From positions 3,100,001-3,164,000 of the forward strand of contig NZ_CP047209.1 in assembly GCF_030408755.1 (NCBI RefSeq): a stretch of 64,000 nucleotides of DNA, in the 5' to 3' direction. Positions 1 to 9,544 of the stretch are shown piece by piece. The stretch is from Corynebacterium felinum. GTDB lineage: Bacteria > Actinomycetota > Actinomycetes > Mycobacteriales > Mycobacteriaceae. Under the pieces are notes generated by a model. That model worked only from the letters and a program-made list of their open reading frames with translations, did no database searches and had not been told where the DNA came from. Within the stretch, counting starts at the first letter, position 1; the number at the start of each line of letters is the position of its first letter. The translations under genes were made by a program, and so were the position numbers.

Positions 1-1875
1 AATTGGCAGTGGCTGTGCTTCGCACTGAGCGCTCCTGTGTTTTTCTACGGGGGCGCGCCATTTCACACTGCGGCGCTAAAAAACCTTCGCCACGGCAGCT
101 TCACCATGGACACCTTGGTGTCGTTGGGCACCTCCGCGGCATTTTTCTGGAGCGTCTGGGCACTATTTTTCGGCACTGCTGGCGACAATCACATGCGGAT
201 GCACATGAGCTTCTCCGCGCACGCCCACGCCGGCACCGATCAAATCTATCTCGAATCCACCGCCATGGTGTTGGTGTTTTTACTGCTGGGACGGTGGTTT
301 GAAACACGCGCAAAAGGGCGTAGTTCCCAGGCGCTGCGGGCGCTGCTAGACTCCGGCGCGAAGCAGGCGCGGGTGCTTGTCGACGGCGTCGAAAAGCTCA
401 CCCCGATCGACCAGGTGCACGTGGGCGATGTTTTCGTCGTGCGCCCGGGGGAGAAAATTAGCACCGACGGAGTCGTAATCGCAGGTGCATCCGGCGTGGA
501 TCAATCGATGCTCACCGGTGAATCGGTGCCAGTGGAGGTCACTGAGGGCAGCACGGTGTTTGGGGCGACGATGAACACGTCAGGGTTGCTGAAGGTGCGT
601 GCCACCAAAGTGGGGGCCGATACCGCTTTGGCGCAGATGGCGAAGCTGGTACTGGAAGCGCAATCGAAGAAAGCACCTGTGCAGAAACTTGCCGATACCA
701 TCTCCCAGTTCTTTGTGCCCGCCGTCGTTTTCATTGCACTAGCCACCCTGCTCACCCACCTGTATGTGTTCGCTTCCCCGACCGCGGATGCCTTTACCGC
801 AGCTGTTGCCGTGCTGATCATCGCATGCCCATGTGCGTTGGGACTTGCAACCCCCACTGCGCTGCTGGTGGGCTCTGGGCGCGGTGCCCAGCTAGGTTTG
901 CTCATTAAGGGACCTGAGGTGCTGGAAAACACAAAGCGTGTCACCCACATTGTGTTGGATAAGACCGGAACCATCACCACCGGAACCATGAGTGTTATCG
1001 ATGTTGTCCCAGCCACCAATTCGCCGCTGAGCGCCAATGAGCTTCTCGGGCTCGCTGCTGCGGTGGAGCACGGCTCGGAACACCCTATCGCACAGGCGAT
1101 CGTTGCTCATGCGCGCAGCCAGAACGTGCTACAAGAAGCAACTGATTTCTCCACCACCCCAGGTGTTGGGATCAGCGCCACGGTTCAGGGCAGGCGGGTT
1201 ATGGTGGGCAAACCCACCCAGCCAGACACCATGAAAGACGCCGTTAACGCTGCGGAAGCTGCTGGACACACCTGCGTGCTCGTGCGCCTAGACGGTGCAG
1301 TAGCGGGCATGATTGTGCTTGCGGACCAGCCAAAAGAATCCGCGAAAAAGGCTATCGCCGCGCTGAAAGATCTCGGGCTTCGCCCGCTTCTTCTCACAGG
1401 CGATAACGCTGGTGCCGCGCATGCCGTTGCCCGCGCGGTCGGTATTGCGGAATCGGATGTCACAGCCCACGTATTGCCTGCTGAGAAGGTTGCTGCGGTG
1501 AACAAGCTGCAGCAGCAGGGCACGATTGTGGCGATGGTCGGTGATGGCATTAATGACGCCGCGGCACTCGCTCAGGCGGATTTGGGGCTGGCGATGGGCG
1601 CGGGCACGGATGTGGCGATCGAAGCCAGCGATATTACGTTGATGCACTCGGAGCCTTTGGGCATTGTGGATGCTATCCGTCTCTCGCGGGCTACATTGCG
1701 CACCATTCAAGTGAATCTGTTTTGGGCTTTTGCCTACAACGTTGTGCTTATTCCTGTTGCTGCCATGGGCTTGCTCAATCCCATGTTGGCTGGTGCTGCC
1801 ATGGCTTTGTCTTCGGTGTTTGTGGTGAGCAATTCATTGCGGTTGAGATCCTTTAAGCCCACCGTTGTTGCCTAA
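1..1875 (+). CDS. copA: Cu+-exporting P1B-type ATPase, 5' end outside window
   Basis: This is the C-terminal ~624 residues of a heavy-metal P-type ATPase that pumps Cu+ out of the cytoplasm using ATP. The frame is already open at base 1, so the metal-binding N-terminus and first helices lie upstream of the window. Visible motifs in order are TGES (actuator domain, near nt 520), the membrane CPC motif (near nt 828), DKTGT with the phosphorylated Asp (near nt 960), SEHP (near nt 1078) and GDGIND (near nt 1540). The sixth-to-eighth helix signatures N-x6-YN-x4-P and M-x2-SS-x4-N mark the Cu+ (P1B-1) subgroup. A His/Met-rich stretch near nt 190-230 lies in an external loop and may bind metal. The family and metal are well supported; the gene name is by family. 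Confidence 0.93.
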   Translation, partial: NWQWLCFALSAPVFFYGGAPFHTAALKNLRHGSFTMDTLVSLGTSAAFFWSVWALFFGTAGDNHMRMHMSFSAHAHAGTDQIYLESTAMVLVFLLLGRWFETRAKGRSSQALRALLDSGAKQARVLVDGVEKLTPIDQVHVGDVFVVRPGEKISTDGVVIAGASGVDQSMLTGESVPVEVTEGSTVFGATMNTSGLLKVRATKVGADTALAQMAKLVLEAQSKKAPVQKLADTISQFFVPAVVFIALATLLTHLYVFASPTADAFTAAVAVLIIACPCALGLATPTALLVGSGRGAQLGLLIKGPEVLENTKRVTHIVLDKTGTITTGTMSVIDVVPATNSPLSANELLGLAAAVEHGSEHPIAQAIVAHARSQNVLQEATDFSTTPGVGISATVQGRRVMVGKPTQPDTMKDAVNAAEAAGHTCVLVRLDGAVAGMIVLADQPKESAKKAIAALKDLGLRPLLLTGDNAGAAHAVARAVGIAESDVTAHVLPAEKVAAVNKLQQQGTIVAMVGDGINDAAALAQADLGLAMGAGTDVAIEASDITLMHSEPLGIVDAIRLSRATLRTIQVNLFWAFAYNVVLIPVAAMGLLNPMLAGAAMALSSVFVVSNSLRLRSFKPTVVA

Positions 1876-2227
1876 TCGGCAGGGGGGATCCCCCCCCTTG
1901 TCCTGAATATCTATGTGCCTATGAATGCGTCGAGATTGATTCATATTTAATAGTTAGAGTTTCAGCACAGTGGGCAAAATCTGACCTGCGGTTTTGCAGG
2001 TAGCACGTGCTCTATCTCTAACTGATAGTTTCCCATCGGCCCTCACAGCTTCACCTCAGCACCCCCGCAGTTAGTGTAATTTTCACACCTTTTAGCATGT
2101 GGGAAGCATTTTCGTCGAACTACTTAGTGTATTACATACACCCCCGTGTTGACGAGGGCACAACAGCGTGTTTTACCATGGCAGAAACAAAAATCACCCC
2201 CTCACCCACAGGAGGATTCCCCACACC
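1876..2227. other. intergenic region between copA and the MFS gene
   Basis: About 350 bases without a credible gene. A perfect 14-bp G6ATC6-type palindrome sits just after the copA stop (near 1884-1898) and may act as a weak terminator. The rest is more AT-rich than the flanks and presumably holds the promoter of the downstream transporter. No operator was recognised. Confidence 0.5.
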
Positions 2228-3550
2228 ATGACAAGTTTAAGCAGAAACGAACGCTTGGATCGGCTCCCCTTAACCCGCGCCCACAAAAAGATGCTTGTCG
2301 GTTCCGGTATCGGCTGGGCACTAGATGCCATGGATGTCGGCCTGATTTCCTTCATCATGGCCGCCCTGATTACCCACTGGGGCTTAGAACCTGGCCACAC
2401 CTCCATGCTCGCATCCATTGGTTTCGTGGGCATGGCTGTGGGCGCAACCTTTGGTGGGCTTTTGGCCGACAAATTCGGCCGCCGCCACATCTTCGCCCTC
2501 ACCTTGATTGTCTATGGCCTTGCTACCGGCGCTTCCGCCCTCGTTGGTGGGCTTGCCGCCTTAATGGCACTGCGCTTTATTGTTGGCCTTGGCCTTGGTG
2601 CCGAACTTCCCGTTGCCTCCACCCTTGTATCGGAGTTTTCGCCACGCGCTGTCCGCGGCCGCATGGTGGTCATCCTCGAAGCGTTTTGGGCGCTGGGATG
2701 GATCATGGCGGCGTTGATCGGTTTCTTCGTTGTCACCACCGGTGAAAATGGTTGGCGCTGGGCGCTTGCACTCGGCTGCGTCCCGGCAATCTATGCCTTG
2801 TATGTGCGCATGGGATTGCCAGAATCCATCCGATTCCTCGAATCAAAGGGACGCCACGAGGAAGCCGAAACGATTTTGAAAACCTTTGAAAAGGACGTCC
2901 CGGCAGAAGAACTCCAACGCCTGTATGCTGCCGAAACTACCGTGGTACACGATAGCGTGGGTGCGGAAAACTCGCTATGGTCTTCCCAACTGCGCCGTCG
3001 TACCGCCGCCTTGTGGACCATTTGGTTCTGCATCAACTTAAGCTACTACGGGGCGTTTATCTGGATCCCCTCCCTGTTGGTTGCCGACGGTTTCACCCTG
3101 GTCAAGAGCTTCCAATTCACATTGATTATCACCCTCGCCCAACTGCCAGGCTATGCAGTTTCCGCGTGGCTGATTGAGAAGTGGGGTCGGCGCATCACAC
3201 TAGCAGTATTCCTTGCCGGTTCCGCTTGTGCAGCAGGGTTGTATGGCTTTGCCGATTCCCCCACCTTGATTATTGCTGCCGGCTGTATTTTGTCCTTCTT
3301 TAACTTGGGCGCGTGGGGCGCGTTGTATGCGATCGGGCCGGAGCTTTACCCCACTGCGATCCGTGGCCGGGGTACCGGTGCGGCTGCTGGCTTTGGCCGC
3401 ATCGCTTCTATCATTGCCCCACTGATCGTTCCCCCGGTCATTGCTGTAGCCGGTACCGGTGGCTTGTTTGCATTGTTTGGTACCGCGTTCGCTATTGCCG
3501 CTCTCGCGGCTTTCACCCTCCCCGAACAACGCTCGAAGGCACTCGACTAA
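2228..3550 (+). CDS. MFS transporter, NiaP/aromatic-acid-like
   Basis: A 440-residue, 12-helix major facilitator importer or exporter of small organic molecules in the plasma membrane. The start at 2228 is chosen because GGAGG at 2211-2215 is well placed; an in-frame ATG at 2168 has no such site. The loop between helices 2 and 3 carries DKFGRR (residues ~81-86), and an Asp pair lies in helix 1 (ALDAMDVG), as in the sugar/aromatic-acid porter families. The helix 1 pattern resembles NiaP-type nicotinate carriers, but the substrate cannot be read from sequence. It stands alone and is closed by a strong terminator shared with the converging gene downstream. Family is certain, substrate is a guess. 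Confidence 0.85.
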   Translation: MTSLSRNERLDRLPLTRAHKKMLVGSGIGWALDAMDVGLISFIMAALITHWGLEPGHTSMLASIGFVGMAVGATFGGLLADKFGRRHIFALTLIVYGLATGASALVGGLAALMALRFIVGLGLGAELPVASTLVSEFSPRAVRGRMVVILEAFWALGWIMAALIGFFVVTTGENGWRWALALGCVPAIYALYVRMGLPESIRFLESKGRHEEAETILKTFEKDVPAEELQRLYAAETTVVHDSVGAENSLWSSQLRRRTAALWTIWFCINLSYYGAFIWIPSLLVADGFTLVKSFQFTLIITLAQLPGYAVSAWLIEKWGRRITLAVFLAGSACAAGLYGFADSPTLIIAAGCILSFFNLGAWGALYAIGPELYPTAIRGRGTGAAAGFGRIASIIAPLIVPPVIAVAGTGGLFALFGTAFAIAALAAFTLPEQRSKALD

Positions 3551-3580
3551 CACAAAAAGAAAACCACTGCTTAACCTCAA

Positions 3581-3620
3581 CGCCACAGCCGAAAGAATAT
3601 CTTAAGGCTGTGGCGTTTTT
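3581..3620 (+). terminator. intrinsic terminator after the MFS gene
   Basis: A perfect 10-bp stem CGCCACAGCC / GGCTGTGGCG with a 15-base loop is followed by five T residues on the plus strand. It lies between the converging MFS and META-domain genes. Confidence 0.9.
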
Positions 3621-3664
3621 ATGGGGATGGCCCAAGACCATCGTTTGTTGTATTGCAGTAGTGG

Positions 3665-4240
3665 TTATGCGCGCCGGAAAGCAGCGGCCTTACCGTCAGG
3701 GCGAACGAGATACATGATTCCCTGCGAGTCGAAACGCACTTCAGGCTTGGCCTTGAGGTAACCCATCAGCTCTACTCGTCGTGCATGATCATAGCCTCCG
3801 CATGCCATCAGCGTGCTGAAATTATTCTTTGACAGGCGCAGGGTTGCACCCTCAAACCACACGTAGCCATAACCAACATTGCAACCGGTGATTCCACCGA
3901 TGAGCTGGAAATCCTCAGGGATAGAACCCTCAAACTCCTCCGCGATTGGGTCGCCGTTGATTCCTTGGCTGTACTCGCCAAAATCAATGTACGTCACGTT
4001 GGGGCGTTGGGTGGATACCCATTTACCCACGCGCGCTTCCTTCAACTGCAAGGCGGTAGCAACAGTAGCATCGGCAGGAAGTGGTACATCCAGTGGCTTA
4101 CCCACATGGAATTTATCTACCCGCGCCACGGACCCTGCAAGGCCACTCTTCTCCGCCAGATCACTTCCGATGATGGGAATCAACAACGCTGCAAGACCAC
4201 TTAAAACAGAAGCAATCAACGCAATGATTTTTGCCAACAA
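3665..4240 (-). CDS. secreted META-domain (HslJ-like) protein, copy 2
   Basis: A 191-residue protein with an N-terminal hydrophobic segment (residues 1-25) that looks like a signal peptide or membrane anchor. The C-terminal half has the META/DUF306 signature: a G-x-GCN motif near residue 120, a predicted strand pair, then TLMAC. The start is a TTG preceded by AGGAG. It is the second of two tandem paralogues 29 bp apart (the other is at 4270-4842), so they are probably co-transcribed. META-domain proteins such as HslJ are linked to novobiocin or heat-shock responses, but no enzymatic role is known. A specific role here cannot be assigned. Confidence 0.75.
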   Translation of the reverse strand: MLAKIIALIASVLSGLAALLIPIIGSDLAEKSGLAGSVARVDKFHVGKPLDVPLPADATVATALQLKEARVGKWVSTQRPNVTYIDFGEYSQGINGDPIAEEFEGSIPEDFQLIGGITGCNVGYGYVWFEGATLRLSKNNFSTLMACGGYDHARRVELMGYLKAKPEVRFDSQGIMYLVRPDGKAAAFRRA

Positions 4241-4269
4241 GTTATCTCCTAAGTACTCCAGGGCTGACT

Positions 4270-4842
4270 TTAACGGCGCGCAAAAGAGGTTGCTACACCA
4301 TCAGGACGCACCAGGTACAAGGTGCCTTGTCCATCGAGGTGCGCGACAGGTCGTGCTTCGAGGAAGCTTAAGAGTTCTTTCTGGCGTGCGTTTTCAAGTG
4401 GGCTGCAGGCTTTATCGGTGAGCATGCCGGTTGTGCTCATGCGCAGGGTTGCGTTGTCGAACCAGACGAATCGGTACCCGCTGTTACAGCCTGTGACACC
4501 GGTGATCAGCTGGAGGTCTGCGGGCAGTTGATTGTTCAGTTCTTCTTTGATTCCGTCTGTGTCCACATCGCCGATTTCCTCGAAGCTGATCGCGGTTGTG
4601 GTGGGGCGCTGGGTGGAAATCCAGGTGCCACGTCGTACTTTGCCAAGGTTTTCAGCATCGACTGGTTGCGCGTCGGCAGGAAGTGTCACCTCAAGTGGTG
4701 AACCCACATGGTAGTTGTCAATGAACTTAGCGGAGCCTGCAAGGGCAGGATTGGACGGGATGACTGGTCCGATGGTGCCGCCTAAGAAAGCGGCGATCGC
4801 ACTAAAAACTGAAACGATCAGTGCCAAAAGTTTAGTGAGCAC
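4270..4842 (-). CDS. secreted META-domain (HslJ-like) protein, copy 1
   Basis: A 190-residue paralogue of the downstream gene, with the same layout: hydrophobic N-terminus (residues 1-30), a K-FIDNYHVGSPL-type segment shared with its neighbour, then G-VTGCNSGY and the Cys of DKAC in the META domain. The two conserved Cys residues could form a disulfide outside the cell. The start is GTG with AAGGAG upstream. It lies 38 bp from the dnaB stop on the same strand and could receive read-through from dnaB. The tandem pair suggests a local gene duplication followed by divergence. Function unknown. Confidence 0.75.
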   Translation of the reverse strand: MLTKLLALIVSVFSAIAAFLGGTIGPVIPSNPALAGSAKFIDNYHVGSPLEVTLPADAQPVDAENLGKVRRGTWISTQRPTTTAISFEEIGDVDTDGIKEELNNQLPADLQLITGVTGCNSGYRFVWFDNATLRMSTTGMLTDKACSPLENARQKELLSFLEARPVAHLDGQGTLYLVRPDGVATSFARR

Positions 4843-4880
4843 AAGAAACTCCTTAGAAATCTTAAACTATAGGTAATTTA

Positions 4881-6452
4881 CTACCCCATGTGTCGTGGCA
4901 TGTCAACGAATCGGGAGAAGTGGAGCTGGTGTGCCACTGTGACGGTGTCAATGGGCCCGCCGCGGTGCTTTGCCAAGATGACGTCTGCTTCGCCGGCACG
5001 AGGGTCTTCCTTCTCCTGGGAGTCGGGGCGATAGAGCAGCATGACCATGTCGGCATCCTGCTCAAGGGAGCCGGATTCACGCAGGTCAGCGATCTGTGGG
5101 CGTTTGTCAGTGCGGGACTCGGGTCCACGGTTGAGCTGCGAGATCGCCACGAGTGGGACGTCAAGCTCTTTGGCGAGAAGCTTCAAGGAACGCGAGAATT
5201 CGGAGACTTCTTGCTGGCGGGATTCGGTTTTCTTACCGGAGCTCATCAGCTGGAGGTAGTCGACGACGATCATCTGCAGGTCGTGCTTTTGCTTCAACTT
5301 TCGGGCTTTGGAGCGAATTTCCATCATGGTGAGGTTCGCGGAGTCGTCAATAAAGATGGGAGCTTGTTCGATCTGCCCGATGCGGTTGACGAGTTTTTCC
5401 CAATCCCCCGGCTGCATGCGTCCAGCACGCATGTCTGAGAGTTTGATTTCGGTTTCGGCGGAGAGCATACGCATCACGATTTCGCTCTTGGACATTTCTA
5501 GAGAGAAAATGACGGCAGCTTTATTGTGTTTAATAGCGCAGGAGCGCACGAAGTCGAGGGCGATGGTGGATTTACCCACACCCGGGCGGGCGGCAACAAT
5601 GATCATCTGTCCGCCGTGCAAACCGTTGGTGAGCTGGTCAAGCTCATAGAAGCCGGTGGGCACACCTTGGGCGAGCCCACCGCCGGTTTCGATGCTTTCC
5701 AGCTCGTCCATGGTTGGCTGCAGCAGGTCTTGCAGCAAAGCGTAGTCTTCGGTGCTGCTTTTTTGGGCGATGGCGAAGACTTGCTGCTGTGCCATGTCGA
5801 TCACGGCATCAATTTCGGCGCCTTCGGTGCCTTCGTAAGCCAGCTGCACCACCCTGGTTCCGGCGTCGACAAGCTTGCGTAGGATCGCTTTTTCGGCGAC
5901 GATTTCGGCATAGTACACGGCGTTTGCCGCGGTGGGCACGGAGGAAATCAGGGTGTGCAGATAGGGTGCGCCGCCGACCCGTTCGAGGTCATTGTTGCGG
6001 TCAAGCCGGGCAGCAACGATGACGGGGTCGATCTCCTTATTATCGGAGAACAGGTCGATGATTGCGGTGTAAATCAACTGGTGGGCGGGGCGGTAGAAAT
6101 CGTCGGGGCTGAGCACTTCGATAATGTCGACCACGGTGTTGGGGCTGAGCAGCATCGCCCCGAGCACGCCTTGCTCCGCTTCATTATCGTGCGGGGGCTG
6201 GCGATAATCGTCGTAGCGCTTGTGCTTATCGTCGTATTTTTTGCGTGTCGACGCCGAATTCCCGCCCCCAAAAGCCGCAACAGGCGGTGCGATAAGAGGC
6301 GCAACATCTTCACCCACGGGTTCGTCGTGGGGCTCAGGGGGGATGTAGTCTTCGAGGGCGAAATCTTCAAACGCCGGTGCCGGCACAGCCTGGGAATACA
6401 CCGGCTGTGCGGGGGCGTCGTCGAAACTTGCCGCCGAAAAATCGTCACTCAC
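4881..6452 (-). CDS. dnaB: replicative DNA helicase DnaB
   Basis: The hexameric 5'-3' helicase that unwinds DNA at the replication fork, 523 residues. A ~70-residue Pro/Ala-rich acidic extension precedes the N-terminal domain (starting around DNEAEQGVLGAML), followed by the RecA-like ATPase domain. Walker A is ARPGVGKST, Walker B is IVVDYLQLM, and the arginine-finger region (RGPESRTDKRP) is intact. No intein interrupts the ATPase domain, although many actinobacterial dnaB genes carry one. The start is GTG with GGAGGG six bases upstream. Proximity to rplI/ssb/rpsF matches the actinobacterial arrangement, but here about 5.6 kb of accessory DNA and a GH15 gene separate them. Confidence 0.97.
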   Translation of the reverse strand: MSDDFSAASFDDAPAQPVYSQAVPAPAFEDFALEDYIPPEPHDEPVGEDVAPLIAPPVAAFGGGNSASTRKKYDDKHKRYDDYRQPPHDNEAEQGVLGAMLLSPNTVVDIIEVLSPDDFYRPAHQLIYTAIIDLFSDNKEIDPVIVAARLDRNNDLERVGGAPYLHTLISSVPTAANAVYYAEIVAEKAILRKLVDAGTRVVQLAYEGTEGAEIDAVIDMAQQQVFAIAQKSSTEDYALLQDLLQPTMDELESIETGGGLAQGVPTGFYELDQLTNGLHGGQMIIVAARPGVGKSTIALDFVRSCAIKHNKAAVIFSLEMSKSEIVMRMLSAETEIKLSDMRAGRMQPGDWEKLVNRIGQIEQAPIFIDDSANLTMMEIRSKARKLKQKHDLQMIVVDYLQLMSSGKKTESRQQEVSEFSRSLKLLAKELDVPLVAISQLNRGPESRTDKRPQIADLRESGSLEQDADMVMLLYRPDSQEKEDPRAGEADVILAKHRGGPIDTVTVAHQLHFSRFVDMPRHMG

Positions 6453-6481
6453 TCAAAACCCTCCAATTAAGATGCGTAATT

Positions 6482-8248
6482 TCACTCTCCCATGTTAATC
6501 GCACAGGCGGCAACTGCCCTGATTAAGCCCACATGGGAGAACGCTTGGGGGAAATTGCCCGCTAAACGCTGTGTTTCAGGATCATATTCTTCAGCTAACA
6601 ACCCGAGATCGTTCGCACAATCACACAGCCTGTCCACGAGCGCCTGAGCCTTCATCATCTCACCACTGTGCGCATAAGCTTCGGCCAGCCAAAAATTGCA
6701 GATCACAAACGGGTACTCGCCACCAGCAATCCCATCAATTCCAGCCTGATCCACCTGCGTATGGTAGCGACAAATAAAGCCGTTATCGTCGCCGAGTTCC
6801 TGCTCAATCCGTTCAATTGTGGCGCGCATGCGTGGGTCATCCCAAGCTATAAGCCCAGTGTGGGGTAGTTGCAATAAGGATGCATCGACTTCTTCCCCGC
6901 CGAAGGTTTGGGTGAAATAGCCGTGCGTGGGGTGCACGCCGAATGTGAGAATCTCTTCTTCAAGTCGATCACGAAACAGCTCCCACTGGTGAATCTGCTC
7001 GCTTGGGGTATCGGGATACGCGCTGACCGCGTGGAGTAGCTGGTTAAAACCTGCCCACATCATTGCCCGTGAATGGGTAAAGTGCTGAAGTTGCCCGCGC
7101 ATTTCCCAAATACCGTGATCGGGTCGGTCGAAGTGGGCGCACATGAAATCAGCTAAGTATTTTTGCGCTAGCCAGCTTTGTGGGGTGTCCATAATCCCTG
7201 CGTGCCGCAGCTGCGCGAAGCATAACAGCACTTCACCGGCAACATCGGCTTGATACTGATTCCAGGCTCCGTTGCCGATGCGCACGGGGCGTGAGTGGGC
7301 GAAGCCCGGCAGGTGCGCGAGTTCTTTTTCCTCAAGTTCTCGCTCCCCGTTAATCCCATACATGATGAGAATATTCTCGGGATCGTTAAGGATTTGGGTG
7401 GTGATCCACTCACGCCACCTTATGGCATAGTCCGTGCAATCAAAGCCCCAGTGCCGCGCAATAAGCAGCGCTTCAACCGTCAAAGCGCTATCGCGCAGCC
7501 AGCAGTAGCGGTAATCCCAGTTACGCACCCCGCCGAAAAACTCCGGCAAGGAGGTGGTGGGCGCGGCAAGAATCGCACCACTAGGTTGGCACAGTTGTGT
7601 CAATACCTGCACGCTACGGGATACCATCTGCGCCCAGCGCGTGGGTACTTGGCTATTCATGGCCTGGCCGACAGCTGACACAGGAATATCCGACTGCGCT
7701 GAATCACACTGCCAGGACAGCACCCAACTGGCCTTCTCCCCCGCTGTTAAACGCACATGTGTCTCAAGGGCTCCCTCATTGCACTGCGTGGCTTTCGGTG
7801 CTGTGAAATCCGTGGTGAGTCCTTCTGCAAAACTGAGCTGATAGCTACCGTTTTCACGGGTGGTGATCTGCGCCGGTGTTGATCCGTACCCACCTAGGGG
7901 GTGAAAAATACTGGAAACATGACACTCACCCTTCATACATTCGATGCTGCGCTCAAGCACAGCACTTCCGCTTTCCACTCGAATGTGGGTATGCAGTTTC
8001 GCCACACCATTATCAGTAATCCAGGTTGTTTCCACGCCCATGCCAGCATCTGTGTAGCGGCGCGTGGTTTCCACTTGTCCATCCACTCTCATCTGCCAGT
8101 ATCCGTGTTCACGGGTGCCCAGCAGTGCGGCACAGATTGCCGCACTGTGGGGATAAGGTGCGCATAGCCAGTCGATGCTGCCGTTGCGATTTTCCAACAG
8201 GAGTGTGTTACCTGCGCCGATGAGGGCATAATCTTCGATTGCTGGCAC
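6482..8248 (-). CDS. glycoside hydrolase family 15 (trehalase/glucoamylase-like)
   Basis: A cytosolic 588-residue member of GH15, an inverting alpha-glucosidase family with an (alpha/alpha)6 barrel. Recognisable features are the N-terminal IEDYALIGAGNT beta-sandwich start, NWDYRYCWLRDS (substrate-binding), HGIWEMRG with the probable general-acid Glu near residue 395, DASLLQLP, and the C-terminal NFPQAFSHVGLI containing the barrel end. In mycobacteria a protein of this type is a trehalase; other members act on maltooligosaccharides. Trehalose turnover is plausible given its role in the corynebacterial envelope, but the substrate is inferred. It is GTG-started, has no signal peptide, and lies 29 bp upstream of dnaB on the same strand. 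Confidence 0.88.
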   Translation of the reverse strand: MPAIEDYALIGAGNTLLLENRNGSIDWLCAPYPHSAAICAALLGTREHGYWQMRVDGQVETTRRYTDAGMGVETTWITDNGVAKLHTHIRVESGSAVLERSIECMKGECHVSSIFHPLGGYGSTPAQITTRENGSYQLSFAEGLTTDFTAPKATQCNEGALETHVRLTAGEKASWVLSWQCDSAQSDIPVSAVGQAMNSQVPTRWAQMVSRSVQVLTQLCQPSGAILAAPTTSLPEFFGGVRNWDYRYCWLRDSALTVEALLIARHWGFDCTDYAIRWREWITTQILNDPENILIMYGINGERELEEKELAHLPGFAHSRPVRIGNGAWNQYQADVAGEVLLCFAQLRHAGIMDTPQSWLAQKYLADFMCAHFDRPDHGIWEMRGQLQHFTHSRAMMWAGFNQLLHAVSAYPDTPSEQIHQWELFRDRLEEEILTFGVHPTHGYFTQTFGGEEVDASLLQLPHTGLIAWDDPRMRATIERIEQELGDDNGFICRYHTQVDQAGIDGIAGGEYPFVICNFWLAEAYAHSGEMMKAQALVDRLCDCANDLGLLAEEYDPETQRLAGNFPQAFSHVGLIRAVAACAINMGE

Positions 8249-8494
8249 CTACTCAATTCCCCTTCCCGTCGCCCACGAAACGTGTGGATGCTGTGTGTTG
8301 TGGTGCTCAACCCTATCTGTCCACGCTGTGCTGATGCGAACCCACACACCTTTTTCTTACCCCCACACCCATCCAGTTAATTTTCGCGGTGTGCGTTTAT
8401 TCACCTCACAATAAAAGCACGTGGAATGCCTACCCAGCGCAAACCTTTCTGTGAAGCAACAACGCTGGTGGCTTTCCACGTGCCACACCCATTA

Positions 8495-9332
8495 TTAAAA
8501 TTCGAAGAAATTTGTCTCATTCAGCCGACGCCCAATGGGAATTTCACCATGAAGCAACAGCGTGAGATCAGGACCAAGTGATTTTCCTTCCACAGGTGTC
8601 CATTCTCTCCCCATTGGCAAAGTCATAATATCGTCACGGAATAGCCCAAAGGTTGCGGAGGGGCGATTATCCGCATGCGCTTTCTCCCACTCGATGACCT
8701 CAAGCACATTTTTGCACCACTGACAAGGTGCATGAATTCATGCCAGTATTTGTCCCCAAAGCCTGTGGGATCATCCCGCAGTTCCCAAAACACCACCAAA
8801 TAGTGGGGTTGACGGTACGGGTGGATTTCAAAAACTGAGGCGATGTTCCGGACGAGCTTTTCGTAGCGGTGTGGTAACGATCGAGTAGCGCCAGAGTGAG
8901 TATCGCGTAGCACCCTCAAGACACCTTTGGATCTACTAAACGGGGTCAGGTTCCGCGGTGACTTAAGGGTGATTTTGCTTTAGTTGTGGCTTGTCGGTTT
9001 CAGGCGCATGTTGGGATCATCACACCGATGAGCCTTTTCAAGATAGACTCCGTCACAACGTGATGCGCGAGTTCAGGCAATAATGTCGCAGTAAGACATG
9101 CCTTGTAACAGCAACGCCCTGAGCAACTGCTAAGAATCACGGTAGGCAACTTTCTATGTAACGCGTGCAACCGGGTTGCTGGGTGCTACTCCAAAGGTCA
9201 CATCACTGGCGATGAAAAGCGCTACGCGATCCTCACCCAAGCGCTACACGATAGTTACCACACCGCTACGAATTACACGTTCGCAACAGAGGCGAGTTGA
9301 TCCGGGTCATAATCCTTAACAGTTAAAGCCAT
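8495..9332 (-). pseudogene. disrupted copy of the 128-residue protein gene (see 10133-10519)
   Basis: A broken paralogue of the intact gene at 10133-10519. Reading on the minus strand, the N-terminal codons (MALTVKDYDPDQL) lie at 9332-9296. A 445-bp element then interrupts the gene, and the remainder continues from 8843 to 8495. Removing the element plus one copy of the 7-bp target repeat gives 386 bases. This is exactly one fewer than the 387 of the intact gene. The missing base is in a T run near 8706-8711, which is five T here and six in the intact copy. The gene therefore carries two independent lesions: an insertion and a frameshift. Confidence 0.9.
8844..9288. mobile_element. 445-bp inverted-repeat (MITE-like) element
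   Basis: A non-autonomous insertion inside the pseudogene. The ends form imperfect terminal inverted repeats of about 68 bp (8844-8911 and 9221-9288, roughly 80% identical, with a 19-bp perfect core at 8860-8878). The outermost bases are TGTT...AACA. The element is flanked by GAGGCGA at 8837-8843 and again at 9289-9295, a 7-bp target duplication. No transposase is encoded. Both ends can be read outward as similar short peptides (RYAILT..L.D.YHTAT), which could mean the ends derive from coding sequence of a parent transposon. The family is not recognised. Confidence 0.85.
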
Positions 9333-9431
9333 GGTTTTTCCTTTCACTCAGGTTTTTCGGTCAATGTGGTGATAATCCTGCATGATAATCAAGCCGTTTC
9401 ACTTCATCATTCTAAGAAACATGCTCACACA

Positions 9432-9483
9432 CTATGGATCGAGAATGTTCTTGCACTCCACACGTGCTTCTTCCAGACTTGTG
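9432..9483 (-). pseudogene. 3' fragment of a second copy of the 10615-11283 gene
   Basis: The minus strand reads SLEEARVECKNILDP and a stop at 9432, closely matching the C-terminus of the protein at 10615-11283 (YSEEASIACKTIFDP). It lies upstream of the broken 8495-9332 gene, in the same order as in the intact pair. The duplicated unit therefore once included both genes. The remaining coding part of this copy is gone, replaced by the transposase remnant next to it. Confidence 0.75.
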
Positions 9484-9544
9484 ACATTTTAGTCAGGTTT
9501 CGAGATTCTATAGAGCAGTCTGGTGATTTCTGGCGGTAGTGGTG

